From Chloracidobacterium sp. (GTDB lineage: Bacteria > Acidobacteriota > Blastocatellia > Pyrinomonadales > Pyrinomonadaceae): DNA of 64,000 nucleotides. The position numbers and the translations under genes are program-made. Numbering within the stretch: position 1 is the stretch's first letter; every line of letters starts with the position of its first letter. Below the pieces are notes generated by a model, which made no database searches, was not told the DNA's origin, and saw only the letters and a program-made list of their open reading frames with translations. The stretch is from positions 2,540,501 to 2,604,500 of the forward strand of contig JADJWP010000002.1 of the NCBI GenBank assembly GCA_016716305.1, in the 5' to 3' direction. Positions 1-7,944 of the stretch are shown one piece after another.

Positions 1-533
1 AAGGCGGGGCATTCACAGGCAGTGTGACCGGGGGAACGACCATGATCACAGGCACGTCACCCGGATTCGTCGATACGGCGACACAGGATCTCGCTCTTGC
101 GGCTGATTCGGCGGCGATCGATGCAGGGACCGCGCTCCACCCGGATGCGATACCTGATCACAACGTTGTTCGGCAATATGTGAAACATCGAATGAGCTTA
201 TCGCGGCCGGTCAGCGGTCCGTTCGATCTTGGTGCATTCGAATTTACCTCAACAGCCCCGGTGCAGATGGTCACCACCGCACTGCCCGATACCCTTTATC
301 TGAGGCACTTCTATCAAACACTAGCGGCCGCTGGCGGCTCCGGGAATTACGTCTGGACGGTTTCGGCCGGTACCCTGCCGCCCGGAATTCAGCTTGACGC
401 AACGACGGGAATACTTCGCGGAAGGGCACGTCTGAAAGGCATTTGGGTATTCACACTTACGGCGAGAGACGAGCAAAATTCCGCACTTTCTGCGAGCCGG
501 CAATTCACGATCGAAAGCGATCTTCATCAATGA
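1..533 (+). CDS. C-terminal part of a secreted surface protein (choice-of-anchor Q / Ig-like), partial
   Basis: The frame is open from the first base, so the gene starts outside the window; a GTG at 24 is only the first in-frame start here. The visible part first has a segment resembling the end of right-handed beta-helix 'choice-of-anchor Q' proteins (SAAIDAGTALHPDA, then PFDLGAFEF). It then has one putative Ig-like domain (He_PIG type; LPPGIQLDATTGILRG) of about 85 residues that runs to the stop. Such proteins are secreted or displayed on the cell surface. The ligand is unknown. The final residues show no obvious cell-wall or outer-membrane sorting motif. Confidence 0.6.
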   Translation, partial: GGAFTGSVTGGTTMITGTSPGFVDTATQDLALAADSAAIDAGTALHPDAIPDHNVVRQYVKHRMSLSRPVSGPFDLGAFEFTSTAPVQMVTTALPDTLYLRHFYQTLAAAGGSGNYVWTVSAGTLPPGIQLDATTGILRGRARLKGIWVFTLTARDEQNSALSASRQFTIESDLHQ

Positions 534-543
534 ATTGAGCCGA

Positions 544-1200
544 TCATTCGAATTGTTTTTTGAAGTCGTCGACGGCGCTTTTGATCGTTTCGATCTCGGC
601 ACGCAGTTCGGCTACTTCGTTCTCGAGCCTTTCGATCCGCGACGACGTGCTGCCAGAATTTGCCGGAGCATCAGACCCCGAACTCGAACAAGCGACAACC
701 TCGACCGGACCCGACAATAGATGAGCGAAACGCGATTCTTTCTGTCCAGGCTGACGTTCGAGTTTGACAATAAGCGGTTCCGGGCGGCTGGCGAGTTCGT
801 CGAGCGTTTCCTGAACCTCGCCCAAACCGCCAAATTCATAAAGCCTGTCAGACCTGCCGCGAAGCTCGCCGACCGTCTGCGGCCCGCGAAGCAGCAGAAG
901 TGCGACGACGGCGACGCCGGCAGCATCCAGATCGAAGACGGTCGGCAACATGTGTTTGTACTTTACCGTCCGGCTCGAACTTCCGTAATAGAGATAGACA
1001 AGGTTCTTGTCGCGAAGGCTGTCGATGGCGGCGAGTATCTCGCTCTCGCCGAGCGACATCACCGGTTCGCGATTGCTCTTCTGATTGCACGCGGCCGTCA
1101 GGGCGTTGAGTGTGAGCGGATAATATTCGGGCGTGGTCAGCTGCTTTTCAACAAGACTGCCAAGAACTCGTGCCTCGGTTGCGTTAATGATCGTGGACAT
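544..1200 (-). CDS. YceH family protein (DUF480)
   Basis: A 218-residue protein of the YceH/UPF0502 family, which folds as two winged-helix domains (about residues 1-165). Family hallmarks seen are the N-terminal EARVLGSLVEKQLTTPEYYP and the conserved YLYYGSSSRTVKYKH region. Residues about 185-218 form a predicted coiled coil (SRIERLENEVAELRAEIE), a common tail in this family. The biochemical role is unknown; DNA binding is inferred from the fold. The gene stands alone, convergent with the surface-protein gene and divergent from the RNase D-like gene. Confidence 0.85.
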   Translation of the reverse strand: MSTIINATEARVLGSLVEKQLTTPEYYPLTLNALTAACNQKSNREPVMSLGESEILAAIDSLRDKNLVYLYYGSSSRTVKYKHMLPTVFDLDAAGVAVVALLLLRGPQTVGELRGRSDRLYEFGGLGEVQETLDELASRPEPLIVKLERQPGQKESRFAHLLSGPVEVVACSSSGSDAPANSGSTSSRIERLENEVAELRAEIETIKSAVDDFKKQFE

Positions 1201-1314
1201 AATGCGTACTCAGGCTTTCATAATACTCCGCATCGATCAAAGACGGTAAGTCATCAGCCCGGGAAAACGCGCCTTTGCGTCATCGGCGGCTTTGCGTGAA
1301 AATGTAATGAACCT

Positions 1315-1920
1315 GTGGAAGTTCTTATCACCCGCACAACCCAAGAGATCGCCGAAGCCTGCGATCGCCTGTCAAAGGCCGGAGCGCTCGGGTGCGATAC
1401 AGAAACGTCGGGGTTCAATTCGAGCGTAGGAAGACTCTTCTCTATCCAGTTCTCAGACGGCGAGTTTAACGTTCTGGTCCCTTTAAGCGAAGGCGTCGAT
1501 ATTGGCGGATTTGCCGATCTGCTGGCTGACGACAGTATCGTAAAGATATTTCACAACGCCAAGTTCGACCTTGAATTCCTTTACGATGCGGGCCACGCGG
1601 TACGAAATATTTATGACACAATGATAGCCGAAAAGGTTCTGACCCGCGGGGCGAACCAGTCGGCTTCGCTCGCCGAAACGCTCTACCGCTACTTCGCCGT
1701 CGATCTGGACAAATCGCAGCGTGCAAAATTTACCCGCAAATGGGACGGTGTCTGGACGCCTGAACTCGTTGACTATGCGCTTTCCGACGTCGTTCATCTT
1801 CCGCAGCTGATGATCGAACAAAAGAGCTGGCTTGCAAAACTGGGGTTGATCGATGAATGCGAAAAACAATTCGCGAGAGTATTCGACACCGATCAAATCA
1901 AGGTCGATCACCACCGGTGA
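1315..1920 (+). CDS. RNase D-like 3'-5' exonuclease (DEDDy)
   Basis: A 201-residue protein consisting of one DEDD exonuclease domain. Exo I is CDTETSGF near residue 24, Exo II is FHNAKFDLEFLYD near residue 80, and Exo III is YALSDVVHL near residue 155, the Tyr-x3-Asp spacing of the DEDDy (RNase D) class. It lacks the C-terminal HRDC domains of true RNase D, so it is a short form that probably trims RNA or DNA 3' ends. The start is a GTG at 1315, because an in-frame stop lies 18 bases upstream. Its 3' end overlaps the convergent thioesterase gene by 13 bases. Confidence 0.8.
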   Translation: MEVLITRTTQEIAEACDRLSKAGALGCDTETSGFNSSVGRLFSIQFSDGEFNVLVPLSEGVDIGGFADLLADDSIVKIFHNAKFDLEFLYDAGHAVRNIYDTMIAEKVLTRGANQSASLAETLYRYFAVDLDKSQRAKFTRKWDGVWTPELVDYALSDVVHLPQLMIEQKSWLAKLGLIDECEKQFARVFDTDQIKVDHHR

Positions 1921-2393
1921 TATGCCGGATGCCCTTCTTTGACGGCGACGAATGTTCCGCGGCATGTGTCGCAGACCTTGCCCCCGGCGATCAGTTCAGC
2001 TTCGACGGTCGCTCGATCTTCGCTCGCTTCAACGACGCGGGCCTTAAGCGTGATCGGCCCGTCAACAGGTGTCGGCCTCAGCAGTTTTACATGGAAATCG
2101 GCAGTCACGGTGCATGGTGCTGCGGTCTCACCGCGTTGTTTCATCAGATGGATGGCTGCCGCCCAATTTGAATGGCAATCAAGCAAGGCCCCAATTATGC
2201 CGCCGTTCAAAACGCCTGGAAATGCTCGATGATGGGGTTCCGCGAGCCATTCGGCGACGAACTCACCGTTCTCTTCAAAACTCCGTATCTTCAAGCCTTT
2301 TTCATTGGCGGGGCCGCAGCCGAAGCAGATCCCTTCTGGCGAATAGATCTCCTGTATCGATTTACCGGTATGCATACCAACGAAGTCTAGCAT
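1908..2393 (-). CDS. PaaI-like hotdog-fold thioesterase
   Basis: A 161-residue single hotdog domain of the 4HBT/PaaI type. The N-terminus carries CFGCGPANEKGL, typical of thioesterases of this branch, followed by the core FPGVLNGGIIGALLDCHSNWA with the conserved glycines and an acidic residue (Asp) in the active-site helix. It is expected to hydrolyse acyl-CoA thioesters in the cytoplasm; the acyl substrate cannot be told. The neighbouring genes do not suggest a pathway. Confidence 0.8.
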   Translation of the reverse strand: MLDFVGMHTGKSIQEIYSPEGICFGCGPANEKGLKIRSFEENGEFVAEWLAEPHHRAFPGVLNGGIIGALLDCHSNWAAAIHLMKQRGETAAPCTVTADFHVKLLRPTPVDGPITLKARVVEASEDRATVEAELIAGGKVCDTCRGTFVAVKEGHPAYHRW

Positions 2394-2420
2394 AGCTTCG
2401 GCAGCGGTTTAAGACGGGCC

Positions 2421-3452
2421 TTATTCCGGGACGGCCTCGTCACCGGGAATTGACTCTATCTTTACCGGGAACATCAGCGACGCCGCGACCGAGGCCGCGA
2501 TCGTCGTAATTATGAACCCGAGCGACCAGGTCACCGGAAACTTCCCGCCGAATGCATCGTTGAGCCAGACCATTTTGAGCCCGACGAAAACAAGAACCAC
2601 CGCCAGGCCGTATTTGAGCAGGTGAAACTTGCTTACTGCGCCGGCGAGCATGAAATACATCGATCTCAAACCGAGGATCGCGAATATGTTCGACGTAAAG
2701 ACGATCATTGGTTCGGCCGTTATGGCAAAGATCGCCGGAACCGAATCGACGGCGAATATAACGTCCGTCATTTCCAGGAAAAGAAGAGCTATGAAAAGGG
2801 GCGTCGCCGCGAGCCGGCCGTTTTCGCGGACGAAGAATCGCTTGCCGTGGAGCTGAGGTGTAACCGGCATGAACCGTTTGAATAGCCGTATCGCGAAGTT
2901 CTTTTCCGGATCGATCTCTTTCTCGGCGCCGAACATCATCTTGAGGCCCGTGAGGATCAGGAAACCGCCAAAGACGTAAATGACCCAGTGAAACTGCATC
3001 AGCCACGATCCCGCACCGATAAAGATCGCACGGAAGATCAGGGCGCCGATAATGCCATAAAACAGCACTCGGTGCTGATAGACCGCAGGTATCGCGAAAT
3101 ATGCAAAGACAATGACGAAGACAAAGATGTTATCTACAGAAAGCGATTTCTCGACGATGTAGCCGGTAAGGAATTCGAGAGAGACGTTCCAGGCGGCGAC
3201 GTCCGGAACAAAACCCGGCGTCGCCATCAGGCGTTCGTCCTGCGGAAACCTCCAAAGAGTGTATTGATAGAGAAGGAAATTGAAGAAAAGGGCAAGCGAG
3301 ACCCAAACGGCGCTCCAGATCGTCGCCTCTTTGATCGATACCTCGTGCTCTTTTCGGTGAAACACACCGAGGTCGAGCGCAAGCATCAAAAGAACAAAAC
3401 CGGTGAATGCCAGGTAAAACCACCAATATTCGGCAAACGGAAACAGACTCAT
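2421..3452 (-). CDS. TerC/Alx family membrane protein, probable Mn2+ exporter
   Basis: A 343-residue integral membrane protein with about nine hydrophobic segments. TerC hallmarks are the acidic motifs inside membrane helices, SVDNIFVFVIVFAYF and MTDVIFAVDSVPAIFAI. Members of the Alx/TerC/MntP-linked group export manganese or act on metals in secreted proteins. The frame is open further upstream (to 3524), but that stretch is the riboswitch terminator. I therefore start at the ATG at 3452, which has a GGAGGA ribosome site about six bases upstream. Expression is predicted to be controlled by the Mn2+ riboswitch just upstream, which supports the manganese role. Confidence 0.85.
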   Translation of the reverse strand: MSLFPFAEYWWFYLAFTGFVLLMLALDLGVFHRKEHEVSIKEATIWSAVWVSLALFFNFLLYQYTLWRFPQDERLMATPGFVPDVAAWNVSLEFLTGYIVEKSLSVDNIFVFVIVFAYFAIPAVYQHRVLFYGIIGALIFRAIFIGAGSWLMQFHWVIYVFGGFLILTGLKMMFGAEKEIDPEKNFAIRLFKRFMPVTPQLHGKRFFVRENGRLAATPLFIALLFLEMTDVIFAVDSVPAIFAITAEPMIVFTSNIFAILGLRSMYFMLAGAVSKFHLLKYGLAVVLVFVGLKMVWLNDAFGGKFPVTWSLGFIITTIAASVAASLMFPVKIESIPGDEAVPE

Positions 3453-3488
3453 ACGTGATCCTCCACGAAGTGAACTCACGTCCGCAAA

Positions 3489-3523
3489 GAAAAAACCCTG
3501 CGCGGACATCAACATGTCGCGCA
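3489..3523 (-). terminator. Riboswitch expression-platform terminator
   Basis: On the minus strand, bases 3523-3514 (TGCGCGACAT) pair with 3509-3499 (ATGTCCGCGCA) with one bulged base and a four-base loop. The hairpin is followed by GGG and six U. It lies between the aptamer and the terC start. Its 5' arm shares bases 3521-3523 with the 3' strand of aptamer helix P1, so the two structures compete. Confidence 0.85.
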
Positions 3524-3615
3524 AGGTCTTGATACTTTGCCATTGGGCCGGAGCATTGCTGCTCGTATTGACGACCTAAAGGACCGCGGAGGGCTATCTA
3601 CTCCCCTTGCCAAAT
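3519..3615 (-). promoter_or_regulatory. yybP-ykoY manganese riboswitch
   Basis: The minus strand reads GGCAAGGGGAGTAG (from about 3612), then CGTCAATACGAG in the middle and AAGACCTTGCG at the end (about 3519-3531). These match the conserved elements of the yybP-ykoY class, also seen upstream of E. coli alx. Helix P1 is GCAAGG (3610-3605) with CCTTGC (3526-3521). Mn2+ binding stabilises P1 and would take bases from the terminator, so this is predicted to be a transcriptional ON switch for terC. Confidence 0.9.
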
Positions 3616-3739
3616 TGTTATGAATAAGAGTACTTAATCCGGAAATTATTGTCAAGATTCTGCGGGCTTGAAACCTGATGTTATGCTGTCGTAGATTTTA
3701 CCGTCATCTCTTTAGTTATTTCTATTGTCCGCACAGCCT

Positions 3740-5440
3740 ATGCTTACACTTCTCGCCGTCGTCTTTATCGGTTGGCTCGTCTTCGGCTATTTCGGATACG
3801 GCCGCTGGATCGCAAGGCAATTTCAGCTGGACGATGCCCGGGCGACGCCGGCGAATACGCATAAAGACGGGCTCGATTTCGAGCCGATCAGACCTTTCTA
3901 TCTTTTTGGCCAGCATTTCTCCGCGATAGCGGCGGCCGGACCAATAGCCGGACCGATCATTGCCTGTATGGCGTTCGGCTGGCTGCCGTGCCTTTTATGG
4001 ATCGCATTCGGCGTAGTGCTTATCGGCGCCGTTCACGATTTCTCAGCTTTGACGTCATCCGTCCGTCACGGCGCTCAGAGCATCGCCGAGATCACTCGCG
4101 ACAAACTCGGTGGTGCTGCCGGCAGAGCGATGATGGCATTCATCTGGCTCGCGTTGGTTTACGTGATCGTGGCGTTTACCGATATCACGGCCGGCACTTT
4201 TGTATCGGGTGACGAGGCATTAGCCGGTGAAACCAGTTTCAACCCCGGTGGAGCGGTCGCATTCGCCTCGGTCGCTTACCTGCTCCTTTCCATTTTGCTT
4301 GGTCTGGTCGAGCGCTATTTAAGACCGCCGCTCTGGCTTTCGACGGTCGTCTTTGTTCCGGCCGTTTTCGGGGTTGCGTATCTGGGGACGAATTTCTCGA
4401 ACGTATTAAGTTATAGCCATCAAACATGGGGCATCGTCATTTTGCTCTATTGCATAGCGGCGTCGCTAGTCCCGGTTTGGGCCCTTCTTCAGCCAAGAGG
4501 CTATCTGGGTGGGTTTGTCCTTTATTCGGCGATCGCGGTCGGCATCGTCGGGATCTTCTTTGGCGGATACACGATCGAGCAGCCCGCGTTCAAGTCGTTC
4601 GACGTAGGCGGAATGACCGGAATGCTCTTTCCGTTCCTATTCGTAACGATCGCCTGCGGGGCCTGTTCGGGCTTTCACGGACTGGTTTGTTCGGGCACCA
4701 CATCAAAGCAGTTGGACAAAGAGTCACATGCCCGTCCGGTAGGCTACGGAGCGATGCTGGCAGAGGGCTTTGTCGCATTCATCGCGCTGGTCGTCGTGAT
4801 GATCGCAAGCAACGAGATGCTTTATGGCGCCGACGGCAAGGCATTCGCGGCCGGTAAGATCTATGGCAACGGCATTGGCGAATTCCTGACGCTACTGATC
4901 GGAAAGGAAAACCTCCCGTTCGCGGTTACGTTCGGAGCGATGGCATTCTCGACCTTCGTATTCGACACGCTCGACGTGGGCATGCGGCTCGGCCGCTATC
5001 TTGTTCAGGAGTTGATCGGCGTTCCAGGCCGTGTTGGTGCTGTGATCGGAACTCTCGCAACCGTCGCTTTGCCGTTCGTTCTGATCTTCTATGCAAAGCC
5101 TGGTTCGTGGGTAGAGTTCTGGACGCTTTTTGGGGCGTCAAATCAGCTGCTCGCGGCGTTGACCCTTCTCTCGATCACGGCGTGGCTATACCAAGCACGA
5201 AAACGTATAGCATTCACGCTGCTGCCGATGCTGTTCATTCTCGTCATTACGCTTTGGGCGCTTGGGTCACTGGTGATCGGCAATTTTCAGGCATCGACCG
5301 GCCTGGATATCAAGATGGTCAATGGTGTCGCCTCGCTTATCTTGATCGGGCTGGCAATATTTCTCATTATCACGGCATTTTTGAAACTCCGAGGCGAGAG
5401 AGGTGCAAAACCCGAGGCCGAGATCCCGGCCGTTGCATGA
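3740..5440 (+). CDS. cstA: CstA family carbon-starvation transporter
   Basis: A membrane protein of about 566 residues with many hydrophobic helices and the CstA signatures FSAIAAAGPIAGPI near residue 60 and CSGFHGLVCSGTTSKQL near residue 310. CstA/YjiY proteins import peptides or pyruvate when carbon is scarce. This is the short form (about 570 residues rather than about 700). I chose the ATG at 3740; a TTG at 3725 adds five residues. No clear ribosome site precedes either. Confidence 0.88.
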   Translation: MLTLLAVVFIGWLVFGYFGYGRWIARQFQLDDARATPANTHKDGLDFEPIRPFYLFGQHFSAIAAAGPIAGPIIACMAFGWLPCLLWIAFGVVLIGAVHDFSALTSSVRHGAQSIAEITRDKLGGAAGRAMMAFIWLALVYVIVAFTDITAGTFVSGDEALAGETSFNPGGAVAFASVAYLLLSILLGLVERYLRPPLWLSTVVFVPAVFGVAYLGTNFSNVLSYSHQTWGIVILLYCIAASLVPVWALLQPRGYLGGFVLYSAIAVGIVGIFFGGYTIEQPAFKSFDVGGMTGMLFPFLFVTIACGACSGFHGLVCSGTTSKQLDKESHARPVGYGAMLAEGFVAFIALVVVMIASNEMLYGADGKAFAAGKIYGNGIGEFLTLLIGKENLPFAVTFGAMAFSTFVFDTLDVGMRLGRYLVQELIGVPGRVGAVIGTLATVALPFVLIFYAKPGSWVEFWTLFGASNQLLAALTLLSITAWLYQARKRIAFTLLPMLFILVITLWALGSLVIGNFQASTGLDIKMVNGVASLILIGLAIFLIITAFLKLRGERGAKPEAEIPAVA

Positions 5441-5508
5441 CATTGTTTTCCGTCCGGGAACGCGTATAAGGTCGAGGACCTGCATAGGCCCGAGGAGCGT
5501 TTACGACG

Positions 5509-6240
5509 ATGACAAATATTACCGAGATCGCACCGGACATTTTTAGGATCAACACTTTCATTTCAGAGGCAAACCTCGGATTCAGCCAATTCCTTGTCCG
5601 TGACGAGGAGCCGCTGCTGTTTCACACAGGAATGCGGGCATTATTTCCGGCCGTTCGCGAGGCGGTAGCTTCGCTGATCGACCCTTCAACGCTGCGGTGG
5701 ATCGGATTCAGCCATTTCGAGGCAGATGAATGCGGCTCACTCAATGAGTGGCAAGCGGTCGCACCTCGTGCAACGGCGGTTGTCAGCATGGTCGGAAAGA
5801 TGGTAAGTGTGGATGATTTTGCACCGAAGAATCCGGCAAAAGGGATGGTTGACGGCGAGGAGTTTTCGACCGGCAGACACAACTTCAGGTTTCTGGCGAC
5901 ACCGCACGTCCCGCATAACTGGGAGGCGGGACTTTTGTTCGATACGACAGCCGGTGTCTTATTCTCGTCTGATATTCTACATCAGAACGGCGATGTTGCT
6001 CCGTTGACCTCGGAGAGCGTTACGGATCGTGTGCGTCAGGCGATGTTGGAAATGCAGGCAAGCCCGCTGGCAGATTACTTGCCTTATACTCCGAAGACCG
6101 ATGCGACGCTGAAGCGCATAGCGGCCTTGAAACCGAAGACCGTAGCGTCAATGCACGGATCGATCTACACCGGCAACGGCGAACAGGCAATAATTGAGTA
6201 CTCCGAGGTCTTGAAAGAGGTGTTTGGCGGGAATGCCTAA
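5509..6240 (+). CDS. MBL-fold protein, diiron (ODP/flavodiiron-like) type
   Basis: A 243-residue metallo-beta-lactamase-fold protein. The metal motif near residue 67 is HFEADECGSLNEW, the H-x-E-x-D pattern of flavodiiron and oxygen-sensing diiron proteins rather than the hydrolase H-x-H-x-D-H. Later ligands appear as PHVPHNWEAG, FSSDILH and SMHGSIYTGNG. A diiron centre that binds or reduces O2 or NO is inferred. There is no flavodoxin domain. The last base pairs overlap the convergent zinc-ribbon gene by four bases. Confidence 0.72.
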   Translation: MTNITEIAPDIFRINTFISEANLGFSQFLVRDEEPLLFHTGMRALFPAVREAVASLIDPSTLRWIGFSHFEADECGSLNEWQAVAPRATAVVSMVGKMVSVDDFAPKNPAKGMVDGEEFSTGRHNFRFLATPHVPHNWEAGLLFDTTAGVLFSSDILHQNGDVAPLTSESVTDRVRQAMLEMQASPLADYLPYTPKTDATLKRIAALKPKTVASMHGSIYTGNGEQAIIEYSEVLKEVFGGNA

Positions 6241-6698
6241 CGCTCGCTGACCGGGACCTTTTCGAGTGTTCGTGTTGTATGGTCCGTCACACTCGCCGGC
6301 TGCTGGAATTCGTCCAAAGGATTTGTCGCTTTCGGCGGGAGTTGGACCAGCGGAACCGATTCGATCGATGATGTTTTTGCCAACGGAGCGGGGTCGCCCA
6401 GCTTTCTGTCGATCAACTTCGATATCTGCCGCATGATCATGAAGCAAATACCGAAGAGCGTTGCAAGATAGAATATTGCGAAGATGAATACCGGTTCGGG
6501 GTTTGGAACTTTATCGAGCAGGATGGCCATTAACCCGACGAGTATCGCAAGGCCAACCACAGCGACGGCGATCAATGCCGAAACAAGCGATCCCAGGATC
6601 GACTTTGTCTGATCGTCGCCTTTTCTAAGCTGTGCACCACAGCTTTTGCAAAAGTTAAGGCTCTCGTCTATTTGTTTTCCGCAGCGGTCACAGTACAT
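6237..6698 (-). CDS. Zinc-ribbon membrane protein (paralogue 2)
   Basis: A 153-residue protein. The N-terminus is a zinc ribbon (MYCDRCGKQ then NFCKSCGAQL, two CxxC knuckles). Two membrane helices follow (about residues 33-60 and 70-90), then a polar tail. The tail has the motif TDHTTRTLEKV, shared with the upstream paralogue. The gene follows that paralogue by six bases on the same strand, so the two were probably duplicated in tandem and are co-transcribed. No function is known. Confidence 0.65.
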   Translation of the reverse strand: MYCDRCGKQIDESLNFCKSCGAQLRKGDDQTKSILGSLVSALIAVAVVGLAILVGLMAILLDKVPNPEPVFIFAIFYLATLFGICFMIMRQISKLIDRKLGDPAPLAKTSSIESVPLVQLPPKATNPLDEFQQPASVTDHTTRTLEKVPVSER

Positions 6699-6704
6699 TC
6701 CGTT

Positions 6705-7157
6705 TTATTTTCTCTGGGCAGTGACTTCTTCAAGGTCGCGTGTTGTGTGGTCAACGATACTGCCGATCTCGGCCTCCGGGCGTTCGACGAGTTGTGCGGT
6801 CGCCGTGGGCCTCAGGTATACCGGAGCAGCCGGATCACCGTTAGCGTCTACTGATCGAGGCAATGTGCCGGTCGTTTTAAATGAACCTTGTCGAAGGATC
6901 AGGAAACAGATACCAAAGAGCGCGGCAAAATACAAGAAGGCTATCTTGGTCATGTCACCGGATGGAAATCCATTCTTCGCCAATATCAATACAACGAATA
7001 TGAACGCGAGAAATCCAACACCACCGGTGTATGCGGCTATGACGGACGAACTCATTCCGGCGAGAGCGTCGGGCGTATCTCTATCGATCCGCCGCCCGCA
7101 CCTGCTGCAGTAATTTAAGCCTTCTTGTATTTGGGTACCGCAACCAGAGCAAAACAT
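6705..7157 (-). CDS. Zinc-ribbon membrane protein (paralogue 1)
   Basis: A 150-residue protein with the same layout as its downstream neighbour: N-terminal zinc ribbon (MFCSGCGTQ, NYCSRCGRRI), two membrane helices (the second containing LFGICFLILRQ, nearly the same as in the paralogue), and a tail with VDHTTRDLEEV. The DUF4870 gene ends 18 bases upstream on the same strand, suggesting a three-gene unit of small envelope proteins. Function unknown. Confidence 0.65.
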   Translation of the reverse strand: MFCSGCGTQIQEGLNYCSRCGRRIDRDTPDALAGMSSSVIAAYTGGVGFLAFIFVVLILAKNGFPSGDMTKIAFLYFAALFGICFLILRQGSFKTTGTLPRSVDANGDPAAPVYLRPTATAQLVERPEAEIGSIVDHTTRDLEEVTAQRK

Positions 7158-7175
7158 CGTGAATTTTGTTCGAAA

Positions 7176-7814
7176 TTACGACTTGATAGGGCCGATCTTT
7201 TCCTCGAGCCAATTCGTAAGATCATCGACGGATTCAATGTGAACCGGCTTTCCCTTCCACGCCTTGATCGCAAAAACGATGAGCATGATGGTCGTGACAA
7301 GCGTGAAGATGCCGCTGCCGAGTTCGGCAAGGTCGGTGACATTGCCGACCAAGCCCAGTATCGTCGTGACGATCAATATCCCGACGTGGGCGGCCAGGCC
7401 CTGTGCAGCGTGAAATCGGACCTTGGTCTCTTCTTTCGGCAGTATCAGAAGCAAAATAAGGCCTGCGACCAGCCCGATCGAAAAGGGCAGATACGGCAGG
7501 CCGATCAGCCACTTTTCCGGCAGGCCGGCTTTGGCGACCTTTCGGCTCGAAGCCTGATTCATATCGGTTAGGCCCACCGGTTGATAAACGGCCGGACTCT
7601 GACCGCCATGGAAAGCGTAAGAATTGAACTGCGGTCCCTCAAATCTGCGAGTCTCTTCTTCGGTCACACTCCCAGGCGAGCGAGGGAATTCGGCGGTACT
7701 GAAAGGGGATCTCTGGGGCGCGGTGTAAACCGCCGCCGGGCCTGTTTCAGCAGCCGTTCGTGCCTTTTCCGGGAATTCCGGATCGAGCGGATTTGTATCA
7801 AACTTTTTGGCCAT
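7176..7814 (-). CDS. DUF4870 (Tic20-like) membrane protein
   Basis: A protein of 212 residues. Residues about 1-95 are polar, rich in Pro, Ser and Thr, and probably disordered. Residues about 100-185 hold three hydrophobic helices with the DUF4870 pattern (LPYLPFSIGLVAGLILLL, VRFHAAQGLAAHVGIL). The C-terminus (WLEEKIGPIK) is soluble. The function of DUF4870 is unknown. The start is the ATG at 7814; a GTG two codons upstream is possible. It leads the minus-strand group with the two zinc-ribbon genes. Confidence 0.7.
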   Translation of the reverse strand: MAKKFDTNPLDPEFPEKARTAAETGPAAVYTAPQRSPFSTAEFPRSPGSVTEEETRRFEGPQFNSYAFHGGQSPAVYQPVGLTDMNQASSRKVAKAGLPEKWLIGLPYLPFSIGLVAGLILLLILPKEETKVRFHAAQGLAAHVGILIVTTILGLVGNVTDLAELGSGIFTLVTTIMLIVFAIKAWKGKPVHIESVDDLTNWLEEKIGPIKS

Positions 7815-7944
7815 CGTCACCGATATTCTACGACAAATTAAACTGATTGGTTCAATAAATCGAATTCACCCACGGCCTGAAACCAATTGTCATGTTAACA
7901 TCGCCGCCGCCGCTATCCAGCTATAACATACCTTGCGAGAGAGG

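Noticed and set aside
3453..3524. N-terminal extension of the TerC protein (start at 3524)
   Set aside because: That DNA is the riboswitch terminator hairpin, and a good ribosome site precedes the ATG at 3452.
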